From: Dictyobacter formicarum
Lineage (GTDB): Bacteria; Chloroflexota; Ktedonobacteria; Ktedonobacterales; Ktedonobacteraceae
NCBI RefSeq assembly: GCF_016587435.1
Contig: NZ_BNJJ01000006.1
Span: 248,001-312,000, forward strand
DNA length: 64,000 bases
Direction: 5' to 3'
Below, in pieces: positions 47,459-56,345 of the stretch (positions are counted from its first letter, which is position 1; each line of letters begins with the position of its first letter). A program made the translations under genes and the position numbers. The notes under the pieces were generated by a model. The model was given only the letters and a program-made list of their open reading frames with translations, was not told where the DNA came from and searched no databases.

Positions 47459-49333
47459 CTATTTTGCAAAGGCCTTAAATGAAGCGATACTGGCTACCGC
47501 ACTATTCTGGACCAGCATGCGCAAGCCACAGAAACCACGCTTAAACGTATTATCAGTAGCCGTTACGAGCCAGTGAGAAGGTTCAGGGCTACCAGTGGAC
47601 CAGGCACGGGCGCGCAGTACATTGCCATCCACCTGGAAGCGCAGATTATACATATGGTGGGCACGGGCAGGAAACATATAATGGCCTAAGATAGTTGTGC
47701 GACCATAGAGCTTCTTCTGCACAACCAGCTGCTCGCCATCAATATAAGCTTTGTACCAGTTATTGCCATCCGACCAGCGCAACACGGCACCGATGTTCGT
47801 ATCTTTAAAGGCACTGATACTGCCCGAAAAAACAACCTCGGCATCCGCAACGGCCGGCCCCAGAACAGCAGAATAGTTGGTACCTCCATGTGAAACGATA
47901 CCGTGCTGCTCATTAATAGAAAATGTGTGTATCATATTAGCGTCACCACCCCAGGCATGTCCATCAGAAGCCCGACCCCAGAACGGATGATCATGATGTT
48001 GGAAAGTATCCTGTGCAATCAAACGCGTCGGCATTGGTGGAAGATGATCGCCAGAACCCGATCCATCAGTCCCGGTCGGTGGCACATGTACGGGAGGTAC
48101 ACCTCCATTGCCTGCAGGCGAACTTGTGGGTGTGCCAGTCTGATTTACCGGCGGAGTGCTTGTTGGAGTGTGACCCGGCTCTAGCACAGGAGGAGATACC
48201 GTTGGCAAAGGATCATTGATAGGCACAGGCGGTTGTGATGATGCCGGCACGATACGCCCCAGATTATTGCCAAACTCTTCTGTGAACCAGACGGTGTTTT
48301 GCGCATCGACATTTACCCCATCATGAATATGGCTATTGGCGGTTGGCGAATTGTAGATGGTAAAAGCACCGCTACCAGTACTCGGAAATGAGCCAACCAT
48401 GTTTTGGAGCGAATCGGCAAACCAGACCAAACCGTTACGATCGACGCTGATACCCGAAGTATGTACACCGCATACCTGGCAAGGGCGTGGATACACATAT
48501 TCAGACACACCGTTATTTGTTCCAGGCCGAGCAGCACTGACCTGTAAACGTCCAATGGCACCGGCGAAACCTTCGGACCACCAGATATTCCCTGTTGGAT
48601 CGACCGCGATCAAATGCGGTGTCAGACCACTGGCAGGTGCTACCCGAACCTTATACTCCTGCAATTGACCATGTGCTGTATATTCCCCAATCAAACCGAC
48701 CGCATCATTATTTTCCGTAAACCAGACGTTATCTGCCGCATCCACCGCGATACCATAGGGGACGCTATTTATAGCTGGCGTAGCAATCTCAACAAATTTC
48801 TGGGTCTGTGGATCAAATGATCCGATTTTATTACTATAGTGTTCAGTAAACCAGATTTTTCCCTGAGCGTCTACGGCAAGGTCCCACGGACCAGCGCCAG
48901 CGGTGGGCACCTGCCACTGTTGATACAAACCGGTCTGTGGATGCAATACACCAAGAGCATTGGCCATTGGCATAGCAAACCAGACATTTCCCTGAGCATC
49001 TACGGCCAGAAAGAAGGCTTGAGCATAATTAACAGGCAGCGTATATGAGCGCAATAACGCCTGCGTCTTTGCATCGTATACATTGATCTTTCCTGGCGGT
49101 ACTGTCGTACTACAGGTTGGAGTAGGATCACAACCTGGCAATGCTACCCATACATGCCCGGCCTGGTCAAATGCGGTTCCCCAGGGATTCGTACCTACCT
49201 GCACAGAAAAATCTGTCACAGCCGGAGCAGCTGCTTGCGCAGGAAGAATATATGAAATACTCATCAGCACTACACTAATCAATGCTACCATGATCGACAC
49301 AGTTCCATATATCCATGTCTTTCGGCTTCCCAT
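47459..49333 (-). CDS. Secreted Vgb-like beta-propeller with C-terminal lectin-like domain
   Basis: A 624-residue exported protein. The signal peptide (about 1-34) is hydrophobic and ends near ILPAQAAAP. Residues 40-370 form a propeller with repeats of the DAQGNVWFAMPMAN and DPTGNIWWSEGFAG type, as in virginiamycin B lyase-like (Vgb) proteins. A Pro/Thr/Gly-rich linker (about 375-435) then leads to a roughly 185-residue concanavalin-like beta domain (GAVLRWSDGNNWYKAYI). Lyase activity is uncertain. The protein likely binds cell-surface or substrate polymers. A GAGAGGTG site precedes the ATG. Confidence 0.82.
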   Translation of the reverse strand: MGSRKTWIYGTVSIMVALISVVLMSISYILPAQAAAPAVTDFSVQVGTNPWGTAFDQAGHVWVALPGCDPTPTCSTTVPPGKINVYDAKTQALLRSYTLPVNYAQAFFLAVDAQGNVWFAMPMANALGVLHPQTGLYQQWQVPTAGAGPWDLAVDAQGKIWFTEHYSNKIGSFDPQTQKFVEIATPAINSVPYGIAVDAADNVWFTENNDAVGLIGEYTAHGQLQEYKVRVAPASGLTPHLIAVDPTGNIWWSEGFAGAIGRLQVSAARPGTNNGVSEYVYPRPCQVCGVHTSGISVDRNGLVWFADSLQNMVGSFPSTGSGAFTIYNSPTANSHIHDGVNVDAQNTVWFTEEFGNNLGRIVPASSQPPVPINDPLPTVSPPVLEPGHTPTSTPPVNQTGTPTSSPAGNGGVPPVHVPPTGTDGSGSGDHLPPMPTRLIAQDTFQHHDHPFWGRASDGHAWGGDANMIHTFSINEQHGIVSHGGTNYSAVLGPAVADAEVVFSGSISAFKDTNIGAVLRWSDGNNWYKAYIDGEQLVVQKKLYGRTTILGHYMFPARAHHMYNLRFQVDGNVLRARAWSTGSPEPSHWLVTATDNTFKRGFCGLRMLVQNSAVASIASFKAFAK

Positions 49334-49526
49334 TTATCACCTCTCTACCCACATGTATGTATAAGTTTCTATTTAAGCATAAGGGTCCATTACTCCTGCT
49401 AATGCGGCATAACAGGAAAGCAAGCGTAGCGATACATTTGTATGTCACATAACTGTACTTAATTATCAATGACAGCAATCTCACACGCCAAGGTCCAATC
49501 GTATCAATGCAGTGATACCAAAGCAT

Positions 49527-49573
49527 AAAAAAAGAGTCGGCACATGTTTTTCACACTACGCCCGACTCTTTTT
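49527..49573. terminator. Terminator-like hairpin between the propeller and membrane genes
   Basis: Ten-base arms AAAGAGTCGG and CCGACTCTTT with T-runs on both strands. It lies just past the stop of the membrane protein at 49590 on the minus strand. Confidence 0.7.
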
Positions 49574-49589
49574 GCATCTACCGCAAACT

Positions 49590-50240
49590 TTAATGAATCG
49601 CCAGATAGCCCAGACTTGAGAGGACAAACAAGATGAACAGCACGGTCAACCCGATCAATAAGATGGTCCCAAACAGCCAGATGAGGAATTCTAAGCGTCC
49701 CGGCTGGATCAACCACCAGCGTATGCTCTCAATGGGATGCAAAAAAGGCGCTTTTGGTCGGCGTTGCTCCAGAGGCGATGAAAGCAAAGGTGGAACGGTA
49801 TCGATATCAGCAACATGATGCTCGTGCAAGCGAGCCACAATAGAGTAATCACGCTTCCGAGTTTGCTGGGCGCCTTTTCGCTGCTGAATTGTTGCGGTTC
49901 TAGAAATAGCAGGCCTGGCAATCAGATTTGTATCGGTAACGGCTAGCGTCAACGAGGTGAGGCTGCTCTCAGCAGCATAATGCGGTGTCTCAAATTGCCA
50001 GATGGTCTCAGACTGCGGTACCGTTGGAATACGTGTAATATCTTCTTGCTCCAGCGCAGCCGACCAGCGCGGATAGCGTGGACGAACTTTAACTATCGAG
50101 GCAGGATACGCGGAGGCACGAGCCGGAATAGCAGGCAACGACGGGGATCGGCGAGCCGGACTATATTCTCCTACTAAAAAATGACCACCATATGCATGCA
50201 TTTCTTTATTTGCCGGATAGACAGACTTCACCATATCCAT
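49590..50240 (-). CDS. Hypothetical C-terminally anchored membrane protein
   Basis: A 216-residue protein. Residues 1-160 are polar, Arg/Pro-rich, without clear domains. A membrane segment near the C-terminus (about 184-207, FLIWLFGTILLIGLTVLFIL) anchors it, leaving only a few residues beyond. The N-terminal YSPARRSPSLPAIPARASAY stretch looks disordered. No family is recognised. The AGGAAG ribosome site lies before the ATG. It could be a tail-anchored adaptor. Confidence 0.6.
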   Translation of the reverse strand: MDMVKSVYPANKEMHAYGGHFLVGEYSPARRSPSLPAIPARASAYPASIVKVRPRYPRWSAALEQEDITRIPTVPQSETIWQFETPHYAAESSLTSLTLAVTDTNLIARPAISRTATIQQRKGAQQTRKRDYSIVARLHEHHVADIDTVPPLLSSPLEQRRPKAPFLHPIESIRWWLIQPGRLEFLIWLFGTILLIGLTVLFILFVLSSLGYLAIH

Positions 50241-50942
50241 TGCTTCCTATTAAGGTTAGAGGAAAAACAGACTTCAGATAGAATTTGCTCTTCTTTCCCA
50301 TACTATCCACCCCATCATGCAAATAAACGGCCCGCCCAACTTTTTTCGCTCGTTTTGCACTATAACGAAGATCGGCCACAACGATTCACGCACGCCAGGC
50401 TAGCCATCTATAGAGTGAGGAAAAATACGCAGCAACTGGAAAAAATTTCCAGTTCTCCGGACGGAAAAACGCTGCTACCAGCGAGGCGTTGGCTTTGATT
50501 TAGCCCCAGAAGCCTTATGGTGAGCACATACATCCCTACACCTCTATATTGGCACATATCTTGCACAAGTAATATATAGGGGGAATAAATCCATAAAATT
50601 TTTGGGGATTTTAAGAGTCTAAAGTTTTCTTAAAAATATACGGATCTGTCAGATACTCCCACTCTAGAAGGCGGGGGCTTGTCAACAGGGGTAATGTCTG
50701 CCCGGCTGTGACCAGGCCCGGGCAACCGGTGGGGTCTGACCGTTCCCACCAAAGATGGTCTCCCGCAAGGGATCACACACGCGAGACGAGCACAAGAGGA
50801 GAAGGCGTCTTTCTTTCCTCCCCGGTTTCAAAATACGGGGCTGCCAGAAAGGGCCGCTTGTGGTAGATGACGATCCAGTCATCACAAATCTCCGGTTACC
50901 AAATTGTGGGATGGGATTTGAGGTATAAGGAGGAGTAGGTAT
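50241..50942. other. Long intergenic region ahead of the sigma-70 gene
   Basis: The first 400 bases are AT-rich with no gene. From 50640 the DNA turns GC-rich and highly structured: hairpins TGCCCGG/CCGGGCA (50699-50724), GGTGGG/CCCACC (50728-50750) and TCCC-gcaa-GGGA (50761-50772, a GNRA loop). The latter part is listed as a TnpB-like relic. Ribosome site AAGGAGG lies at 50928-50934. Confidence 0.5.
50650..50790 (-). mobile_element. IS605/IS1341-like TnpB 3' end relic (possible omega RNA)
   Basis: On the minus strand a short frame reads DPLRETIFGGNGQTPPVARA and RHYPC before a TGA (50682-50684), similar in style to the C-terminal tail of TnpB-type proteins. It is followed at once by a hairpin in AAGCCCCCGCCTTCTAGAGT and GGGAGTATCTGACA, which resembles IS605-type right ends. 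In such elements the guide (omega) RNA overlaps this end. The rest of the gene is missing. An IscB-type (HEARO) RNA on the other strand is an alternative reading. Confidence 0.4.
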
Positions 50943-52130
50943 ATGGTAGCCATAACCAATCCAATGCAAGCATTTGAGATAGATGCGGTAGAATTCCAGC
51001 AATATATCAACGCCGGAAGAGCGGAAATCTCAACACATCACATAGAAAGGGGGACTGCAACTCATTCAAAAACTATCACTCAAAAAAAAGGGCGCAGAGC
51101 CACACATACACATGATGAGGACCCGGCATATTATACAACTATACTAAATGAAGAGCGCCAATCGCCTGCAACAGTTAGCAAAAGAGAAAGCACAAATAGA
51201 AAAGGAAAAAAATCTTCTACCTATGTAGAATTACGCTATGAGGAAACAGAGGATTACCTGGAAGAGGAGGATGAAGAGGAAGAGGAGACAGATGGCGCAG
51301 ATCTGGAAGCAGAGAACGCTATCAGGCAATACCTTGCTGAGATCGGTCGCTATCCACTACTGTCAGCCGATCAAGAAATGCACCTGGCACGGCGTGTTAT
51401 TACTGGTGATATAAAAGCCCAACAGCAACTGGTGGAAGCGAATCTCCGCCTCGTTGTCAGTATTGCTAAACGTTACAATAATCATGGAGTTTCATTGCTT
51501 GATTTAATACAAGAGGGAAATCTGGGCCTGATAAGAGCCGCACAAAAGTTTGATCCGGTACGTGGTTTTCGCTTTAGCACATACGCAACCTGGTGGATCC
51601 GGCAGGCCATCAGTCGTGCCGTGGCGGAACATACGCGTACTATTCATATTCCTGTACACGTAGTTGAGCTCATTTATAAGATGAAAAGAATTACACGTCA
51701 ACTCTACCAGGATCTCGGACGTGATCCTTTTCCAGAAGAAATTGCACACGCTATCCATCTCTCTAAAGAAAAAGTGGTTGAGCTTCAGAGCATGGCTGAA
51801 GCCCCGATCTCATTAGATGCGCCTCTAAGCGATGATGAACAGTACCACCTGGCCGATATCATCGAGGATCCACATGCGGCTGCCCCCGCAGATATCGTCA
51901 CGCACCAGGTATTACGCGATCACATTTCACATGCGCTGGAAACACTGAGCCAGCGAGAAAGACAGGTTATAGAATTGCGCTATGGATTGCAGGATGGCTA
52001 CTGCCATACGCTAGAAGAGCTTAGCACTTACTTCAAGCTGACCCGCGAACGTATCCGCCAGATTGAAGTAAAAGCTTTGCGTGCTCTTCGCCAACCTGTT
52101 CAAGTTCATTTATTGCGAGATTTCGCCTAG
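50943..52130 (+). CDS. RNA polymerase sigma factor, sigma-70 group 2
   Basis: A 395-residue RpoD-like factor without region 1.1. The first 120 residues are polar, with an acidic cluster near residues 100-116. Region 1.2 begins [19 protein letters not shown]. Region 2 has [27 protein letters not shown] and [13 protein letters not shown]. Region 4 ends with [18 protein letters not shown]. It is a vegetative-type factor that probably serves an alternative programme. AAGGAGG lies eight bases before the ATG. The 3' end overlaps the convergent HD-GYP gene by 98 bases. Confidence 0.95.
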   Translation: MVAITNPMQAFEIDAVEFQQYINAGRAEISTHHIERGTATHSKTITQKKGRRATHTHDEDPAYYTTILNEERQSPATVSKRESTNRKGKKSSTYVELRYEETEDYLEEEDEEEEETDGADLEAENAIRQYLAEIGRYPLLSADQEMHLARRVITGDIKAQQQLVEANLRLVVSIAKRYNNHGVSLLDLIQEGNLGLIRAAQKFDPVRGFRFSTYATWWIRQAISRAVAEHTRTIHIPVHVVELIYKMKRITRQLYQDLGRDPFPEEIAHAIHLSKEKVVELQSMAEAPISLDAPLSDDEQYHLADIIEDPHAAAPADIVTHQVLRDHISHALETLSQRERQVIELRYGLQDGYCHTLEELSTYFKLTRERIRQIEVKALRALRQPVQVHLLRDFA

Positions 52131-52854
52131 GAGAAAAACACGAAAGCAGTTGTATACTTCTTTCACTAATCAACATTTCAAGAAAAGCACCTACAATTTG
52201 AGGATCATATTGATGACCAACACAATTTACTAATTCCTGACATGCACTCAATATAGGCAGCGGCTCTCCGTATACTCTGTATGAAACCATAGCATCGTAG
52301 GAATCAACTACAGTGAGGATACGAGCTAAATAAGGGATAGCATTACCGCTCAAACCAAACGGATAGCCGCTGCCATCCCATGCTTCATGATGCGCGACAA
52401 TAATCGGAGCAACATGCTCAAAGAGCTCACCAATTCCTTCTAATATCGCCCACCCTATCTGGGGATGCAGCCGTACCAGGGTCCACTCATCTTCATTCAG
52501 TGGGCCTCGCTTTTGCAATACCTCAGGTGGAATCGCCACCTTACCAATATCGTGTAGAAGCGCCGAGAACCGCAAAATAATCAGAACATTATCGGGCAGT
52601 TGTAACTGCCTTCCTACCGCTTCCGCCGGGTGCACCAGGCGCCGGGTATGCATACAGGTCTCTTGATCACACCATAATGAAAGCGTATCAGCAATAGCAG
52701 CCTCAATAGCGTACAGTCGGTAAGCTCGATTCTCCATTGAAGTAGCTTCAAAAATTCTGGGAGTGGGCATATGTCCATACCGTTCCAGCGTATGAGCAAG
52801 TGCCTGACGCAGAAAGTCCTTACAGCGCAAAGTAGCCGTGCCATTGATGAGCAT
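52033..52854 (-). CDS. HD-GYP domain protein (cyclic di-GMP phosphodiesterase-like)
   Basis: A 273-residue protein with an HD-GYP catalytic core: [19 protein letters not shown], then [16 protein letters not shown] and [22 protein letters not shown] enzymes degrade cyclic di-GMP; all metal residues seen (HD, HH, D) are kept. The first 60 residues and the tail are unassigned. No receiver or membrane domain is attached, so regulation must come from partners. It overlaps the sigma-70 gene by 98 bases at the 3' ends. AAGGAG lies eight bases before the ATG. Confidence 0.9.
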   Translation of the reverse strand: MLINGTATLRCKDFLRQALAHTLERYGHMPTPRIFEATSMENRAYRLYAIEAAIADTLSLWCDQETCMHTRRLVHPAEAVGRQLQLPDNVLIILRFSALLHDIGKVAIPPEVLQKRGPLNEDEWTLVRLHPQIGWAILEGIGELFEHVAPIIVAHHEAWDGSGYPFGLSGNAIPYLARILTVVDSYDAMVSYRVYGEPLPILSACQELVNCVGHQYDPQIVGAFLEMLISERSIQLLSCFSPRRNLAINELEQVGEEHAKLLLQSGGYVRGSA

Positions 52855-53242
52855 AATATTACTCCTTCTCCAGGTGAGCGGCTAAACGTGCAGTAACCTA
52901 TTACTAATATTATGTCAAAAATACGCTCTTGTTACACAATAAAACACTTTGATACGGAGAAGGACAGCAAAGTAGGTAAAAGACCAGTATGGAGCACATA
53001 GAGATCGAACCATTTTTCAAAGCTAAGCATGTGTAGAGGTTACAGATCTATCTATCAAGAATTGACATATAATAGTACATTTTTCTGACCGCTTGACGAC
53101 ATAGATCGAGTCCATCTACACTTGACTCGATCTATGATTTATCAACAAAAAAGCTCCTTATCACTCTACTCCTTCATAAGGACACCAGAGAGGAGAGGCA
53201 AGCTCAATAGATCAGGAACAAATCTGCCGGGGTGAACCAAAT
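52855..53242. other. Divergent intergenic region with an operator-like repeat
   Basis: Between the HD-GYP gene (minus) and the surface-protein gene (plus). The inverted repeat at 53100-53136 is listed separately. TTGACATATAAT-like promoter sequence lies near 53062-53073. No gene is seen. Confidence 0.5.
53100..53136. repeat. 13-base inverted repeat, possible operator
   Basis: Perfect arms CATAGATCGAGTC and GACTCGATCTATG around an 11-base centre, about 105 bases upstream of the surface-protein start. Both neighbours are transcribed away from it, so it is not a terminator. A dimeric regulator site or an attenuating hairpin is likely. Confidence 0.5.
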
Positions 53243-54526
53243 ATGAAGAAAAAAGTCCTGACAAGATGTAAAGCGGCAATAATTTATGGGATTTTCAGCC
53301 TTTTTATAGGCATGAACATAATCATTGTGACAGCCCATGCGCATGCAGCCCCAACCGATATGCTATCTACACCGACATCGACTCTCACTACCGTTGGAAA
53401 CACCCTTACCCCGATGCCCACCGACACACCCGTGCCAACGCCCACCGATACACCCGTGCCAACGCCCACTGATACACCCGTGCCGGCGCCTACTGATACA
53501 CCCGCGCCGGCGCCTACAGTGCAACCAACCCAGAAGCCCGTCTCGACAGCCATTCCAACTGTGCCAATACAAAATCTACCACCAGCAAATGGTGGCGGCA
53601 TTTTTCCAGCTACAACCCCTACTCCAACGCCCAAAGCAACCGCCAAAGCAACCGCCACTCCTACCATGTCGGCAGTGGTCACACCTACAGCAACTACTGT
53701 AGCCAATACGGCCAATGTCAGTGATCAAGGCAAACAAGAGGGTAGTGGTATTGGCACAGCTATTATTCCAGTTGCCATCGGTTCCGTTTTGCTGTTGCTG
53801 ATTGGTGGCCTGACATGCTTTCTATTCTTACGCAAACCAAGTTCAAAGCAACTCGCATACGCCAGAGCATCTCTACGAGCAAACGCGCAACCTTCCCGGC
53901 TTAACCAGAAAGGTCCAAATGCAGCGTTTGCCATTCCGCATGTTGAGCAACAGGCAGCGTTTGCTGCATCGATGCCTGACGTTTTACCAGTACAACCCGC
54001 CAGTCCAACTATCCAGGTGCCTGCGAGTTCAAATAGAGCTGTGATGCTCACACCACCACCATCGTTTGCCAGTGGACCGCAACAACAGACAATTGAGATG
54101 CCCACCGGCCCACAGCAGGCTCTATTACCCACTACACCACCTGCATTTATCAATGGACCGCAACAGACGATCGCACAACTGTCAGCAGGCGAGAACAAGA
54201 CATATACACCCAGTAACTTAAAACCAATTACGACCTCGCTCCCCAGACAGATTCCGGGATCAACCCAGGAAAACCCCATCAGCACAAGCGATATGAGTCC
54301 TTTACCGATGGATAACTTTGATCTATCGCAAATCTTGCCCCAGGATAAGGAAAGCATTGACAGCAACTGGTCAGCTCCCGCACGAGCGCACTCGCCTCTG
54401 GCGTTTTCGCCGCTCATCGCGCCTAATATCCAGGATGATCCAGTTCTGGAAACAATTATGCGCCAGGCCCAGATGGGTTTATATGCACTTCCCAATCCAG
54501 AAACAACAGATAAAAAGGATATTTGA
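53243..54526 (+). CDS. Exported Thr/Pro-rich membrane protein
   Basis: A 427-residue protein. A hydrophobic signal segment (about 10-33) is followed by a Thr/Pro-rich outer region with four near-identical repeats of the TDTPVPTP kind (53415-53515), then a Thr/Ala-rich spacer and a membrane segment near residues 172-195 (IPVAIGSVLLLLIGGLTCFL). The remaining 230 residues are polar, Pro/Gln-rich and probably cytoplasmic. It looks like a cell-surface stalk with an inner tail; no catalytic domain. A hairpin repeat follows the gene. Confidence 0.7.
   Translation: MKKKVLTRCKAAIIYGIFSLFIGMNIIIVTAHAHAAPTDMLSTPTSTLTTVGNTLTPMPTDTPVPTPTDTPVPTPTDTPVPAPTDTPAPAPTVQPTQKPVSTAIPTVPIQNLPPANGGGIFPATTPTPTPKATAKATATPTMSAVVTPTATTVANTANVSDQGKQEGSGIGTAIIPVAIGSVLLLLIGGLTCFLFLRKPSSKQLAYARASLRANAQPSRLNQKGPNAAFAIPHVEQQAAFAASMPDVLPVQPASPTIQVPASSNRAVMLTPPPSFASGPQQQTIEMPTGPQQALLPTTPPAFINGPQQTIAQLSAGENKTYTPSNLKPITTSLPRQIPGSTQENPISTSDMSPLPMDNFDLSQILPQDKESIDSNWSAPARAHSPLAFSPLIAPNIQDDPVLETIMRQAQMGLYALPNPETTDKKDI
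53415..53515 (+). repeat. Tandem 24-base repeat within the surface-protein gene
   Basis: About four copies of a 24-base unit encoding an eight-residue Pro-Thr-Asp-Thr-Pro-Val-Pro-Thr pattern. The last copies have Ala in place of Thr. Such in-frame tracts can change copy number by slippage. Confidence 0.85.
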
Positions 54527-54562
54527 AAAGCATGCGCTTCGTGCCTTCAGCGCTCAATATGT

Positions 54563-54621
54563 CTTTTATTCATTGGTGCAGCATGAGCGCCTTGCGCTCA
54601 TGCTGCACCAATGAATAAAAG
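54563..54621. repeat. Hairpin repeat, copy 2
   Basis: A perfect 28-base inverted repeat (arms 54563-54590 and 54594-54621, loop CTT) beginning CTTTTATTCATTGGTGCAGC. It shares the TTGGTGCA core with copies 1 and 3. It follows the surface-protein gene but has no T-run on the plus strand. Confidence 0.75.
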
Positions 54622-54719
54622 GGCTCGGGCGAGCATATGCCCGTCCGCAAGGGAACAGCATGCTCCCCATGATGGGAGCCACCTACTCACTTTAGATAAA
54701 AAAAGTACTCCATGACTAT

Positions 54720-54745
54720 CACATTTGGATTTTCCGACAAATGTG
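54720..54745. repeat. Inverted repeat upstream of the 54806 gene
   Basis: Eight-base arms CACATTTG and CAAATGTG with a ten-base centre, about 60 bases before the start codon. Candidate operator. Confidence 0.35.
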
Positions 54746-54805
54746 AGTACGATAAGAATAAGAAAAAAAGAAATTATGCCCGGTGATTAAGTGGAAGAGG
54801 GTGTT

Positions 54806-55789
54806 ATGACAGTGCGCATCTATGGTTTCAACTGGGAAACATATGCTCAACGTGTGATGCCTGCTTTTAAGCTCTGGCTAACGCAAGGAGATGAGTCCCT
54901 GATATATCCACTCTATATACGGACACGCTGTTTCCGTGAAGAACAATTTCTTCCACCAGCTATGCAGGCACTACGTACCTGGTCACGAGCACGAGCCTTT
55001 GTCCAACAATTGCCACAGGGATCACATACGCGACGAGAATATGAGGTGCTCTGTAGCGCGGAAACATTTACTGAGCTCAGCGATAGCTATGTGCATAAGC
55101 ATCCACCTCAGTTGTACCAGAATACCGATGCCCTGCGCGCGGTCTGGGGAGCCACGGTAGCAGAATATTGTCTATCCTGCTTTCTTTTTCCTCACCTTCA
55201 AGCTCAAACTCAAGCTGTACCCGAGCTACATAAACCCCAAGAGACAGACTTAAGCCATGGCGATATCTTTTCGCTGTTACAATCAGCGGGCTTCCATGAA
55301 CTGGCGCAGCAAATACACTATCAATCGCTGACTGAAAAGGGTGAGGACATTGACGTGTTATCTGAAGAGGATGATGAAGAGGATGATGCGCCTGAAATTC
55401 ATGGTACAGAGATTGGACGTCATCCGGCTACTTTGCATCTACGTGGGTGGTTGGCCACCTTTTCAGTACGAGCGATGGCCCTCTTTGAATTGCTGGCATG
55501 CGGTCGACGCCGTTTGCCTTTTGGCTATCGAGCAGGTGAACCCTATGAAGATTTTGTAGGGTATCTTACTCCAGATGAAGTCTGGCAGTTCTCGCGCTGC
55601 TTGCGCCACGTTCAGGCGCCGGGCGCAGACGAAGCGCAAGCCAACTATGAGCTCTTTTTCCAGCCTTCCACTGAAGCTGCACGAACATTTCACATGATCG
55701 ATGAGGTCCTTCCCGAGCACGCCGATAGTTTGTTGGCTATCACGCATAAGGCTGCTCAACATGGCCTTGGCCTGCTATGCAGCAACTAA
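54806..55789 (+). CDS. Hypothetical protein
   Basis: A 327-residue soluble protein with no recognised family. It begins TVRIYGFNWETYAQRVMPAF, has an acidic run near residues 190-199 (EEDDEEDDAP) and a C-terminal part with GYLTPDEVWQFSRCLRHVQ. The ATG at 54806 has GAAGAGGG just upstream; an in-frame GTG five codons earlier (54791) overlaps that site. It stands alone with its own promoter region. Codon use looks like its neighbours. Confidence 0.65.
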   Translation: MTVRIYGFNWETYAQRVMPAFKLWLTQGDESLIYPLYIRTRCFREEQFLPPAMQALRTWSRARAFVQQLPQGSHTRREYEVLCSAETFTELSDSYVHKHPPQLYQNTDALRAVWGATVAEYCLSCFLFPHLQAQTQAVPELHKPQETDLSHGDIFSLLQSAGFHELAQQIHYQSLTEKGEDIDVLSEEDDEEDDAPEIHGTEIGRHPATLHLRGWLATFSVRAMALFELLACGRRRLPFGYRAGEPYEDFVGYLTPDEVWQFSRCLRHVQAPGADEAQANYELFFQPSTEAARTFHMIDEVLPEHADSLLAITHKAAQHGLGLLCSN

Positions 55790-55847
55790 TAAAAACAAAT
55801 CATGGCCTGGTATGTGATGCTTCGCATGTTCATGCACAAAAACTCAA

Positions 55848-55876
55848 TTGACAATTGGAACTAAATACCGTAGGAT
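55848..55876 (+). promoter_or_regulatory. Promoter of the DUF3311-mctP operon
   Basis: TTGACA (55848-55853), a 17-base spacer and TAGGAT (55871-55876). The leader to the first start would be about 200 bases. Confidence 0.6.
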
Positions 55877-56082
55877 TAACATAAACCGTAGAGTTATTTG
55901 AGGCGCCATTCGAGGCCGATGGTGTCGTTGAGCTAAGACGATATCTTCGCATGTATGGAAATAAGTAGAGAAAGGCATGTTCTGCCGCTCTTTCACTGCA
56001 TACGCTCCCGTTTCACTCAAAGACTCCACGGAAATATACTGTACTGGCTAGTTTTCCATGAACACCGCAAAGGAGCATACAT

Positions 56083-56283
56083 ATGGTAACTCGCCCTGTC
56101 GGCAAGAAACGTCGCTGGCCATTGCTTCTCTTAATCATCCCCTTTATTTTCTTGCTTATACCGGCCTTCTACAACTCGCTGCAGCCACCACTGCTAGGCA
56201 TGCCTTTTTTCTACTGGTATCAGATGCTCTGGATCATCATCACGTCTATCATTACCGCCTTTGTCTATTTCATCGGCGCGTAA
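56083..56283 (+). CDS. DUF3311 small membrane protein
   Basis: A 66-residue protein with two membrane segments (LLLLIIPFIFLLIPAFYNSL and WIIITSIITAFVYFIGA) and the LLGMPFFYWYQMLW core, typical of DUF3311. Such genes nearly always precede an SSS-family transporter, as here (62-base gap). It is probably an accessory subunit. AAAGGAG lies upstream. A longer frame beginning at 56058 is out of phase with the family. Confidence 0.88.
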   Translation: MVTRPVGKKRRWPLLLLIIPFIFLLIPAFYNSLQPPLLGMPFFYWYQMLWIIITSIITAFVYFIGA

Positions 56284-56345
56284 AATCAATCGACCGCTGA
56301 AGGATAGATCACATGTAGCACCTGCAAGGAAGGGAGCATGCGTTT

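Noticed and set aside
53415..53515. Regular repeats that might be a CRISPR array
   Set aside because: The units are adjacent without spacers, in frame, and encode a Thr/Pro stalk.
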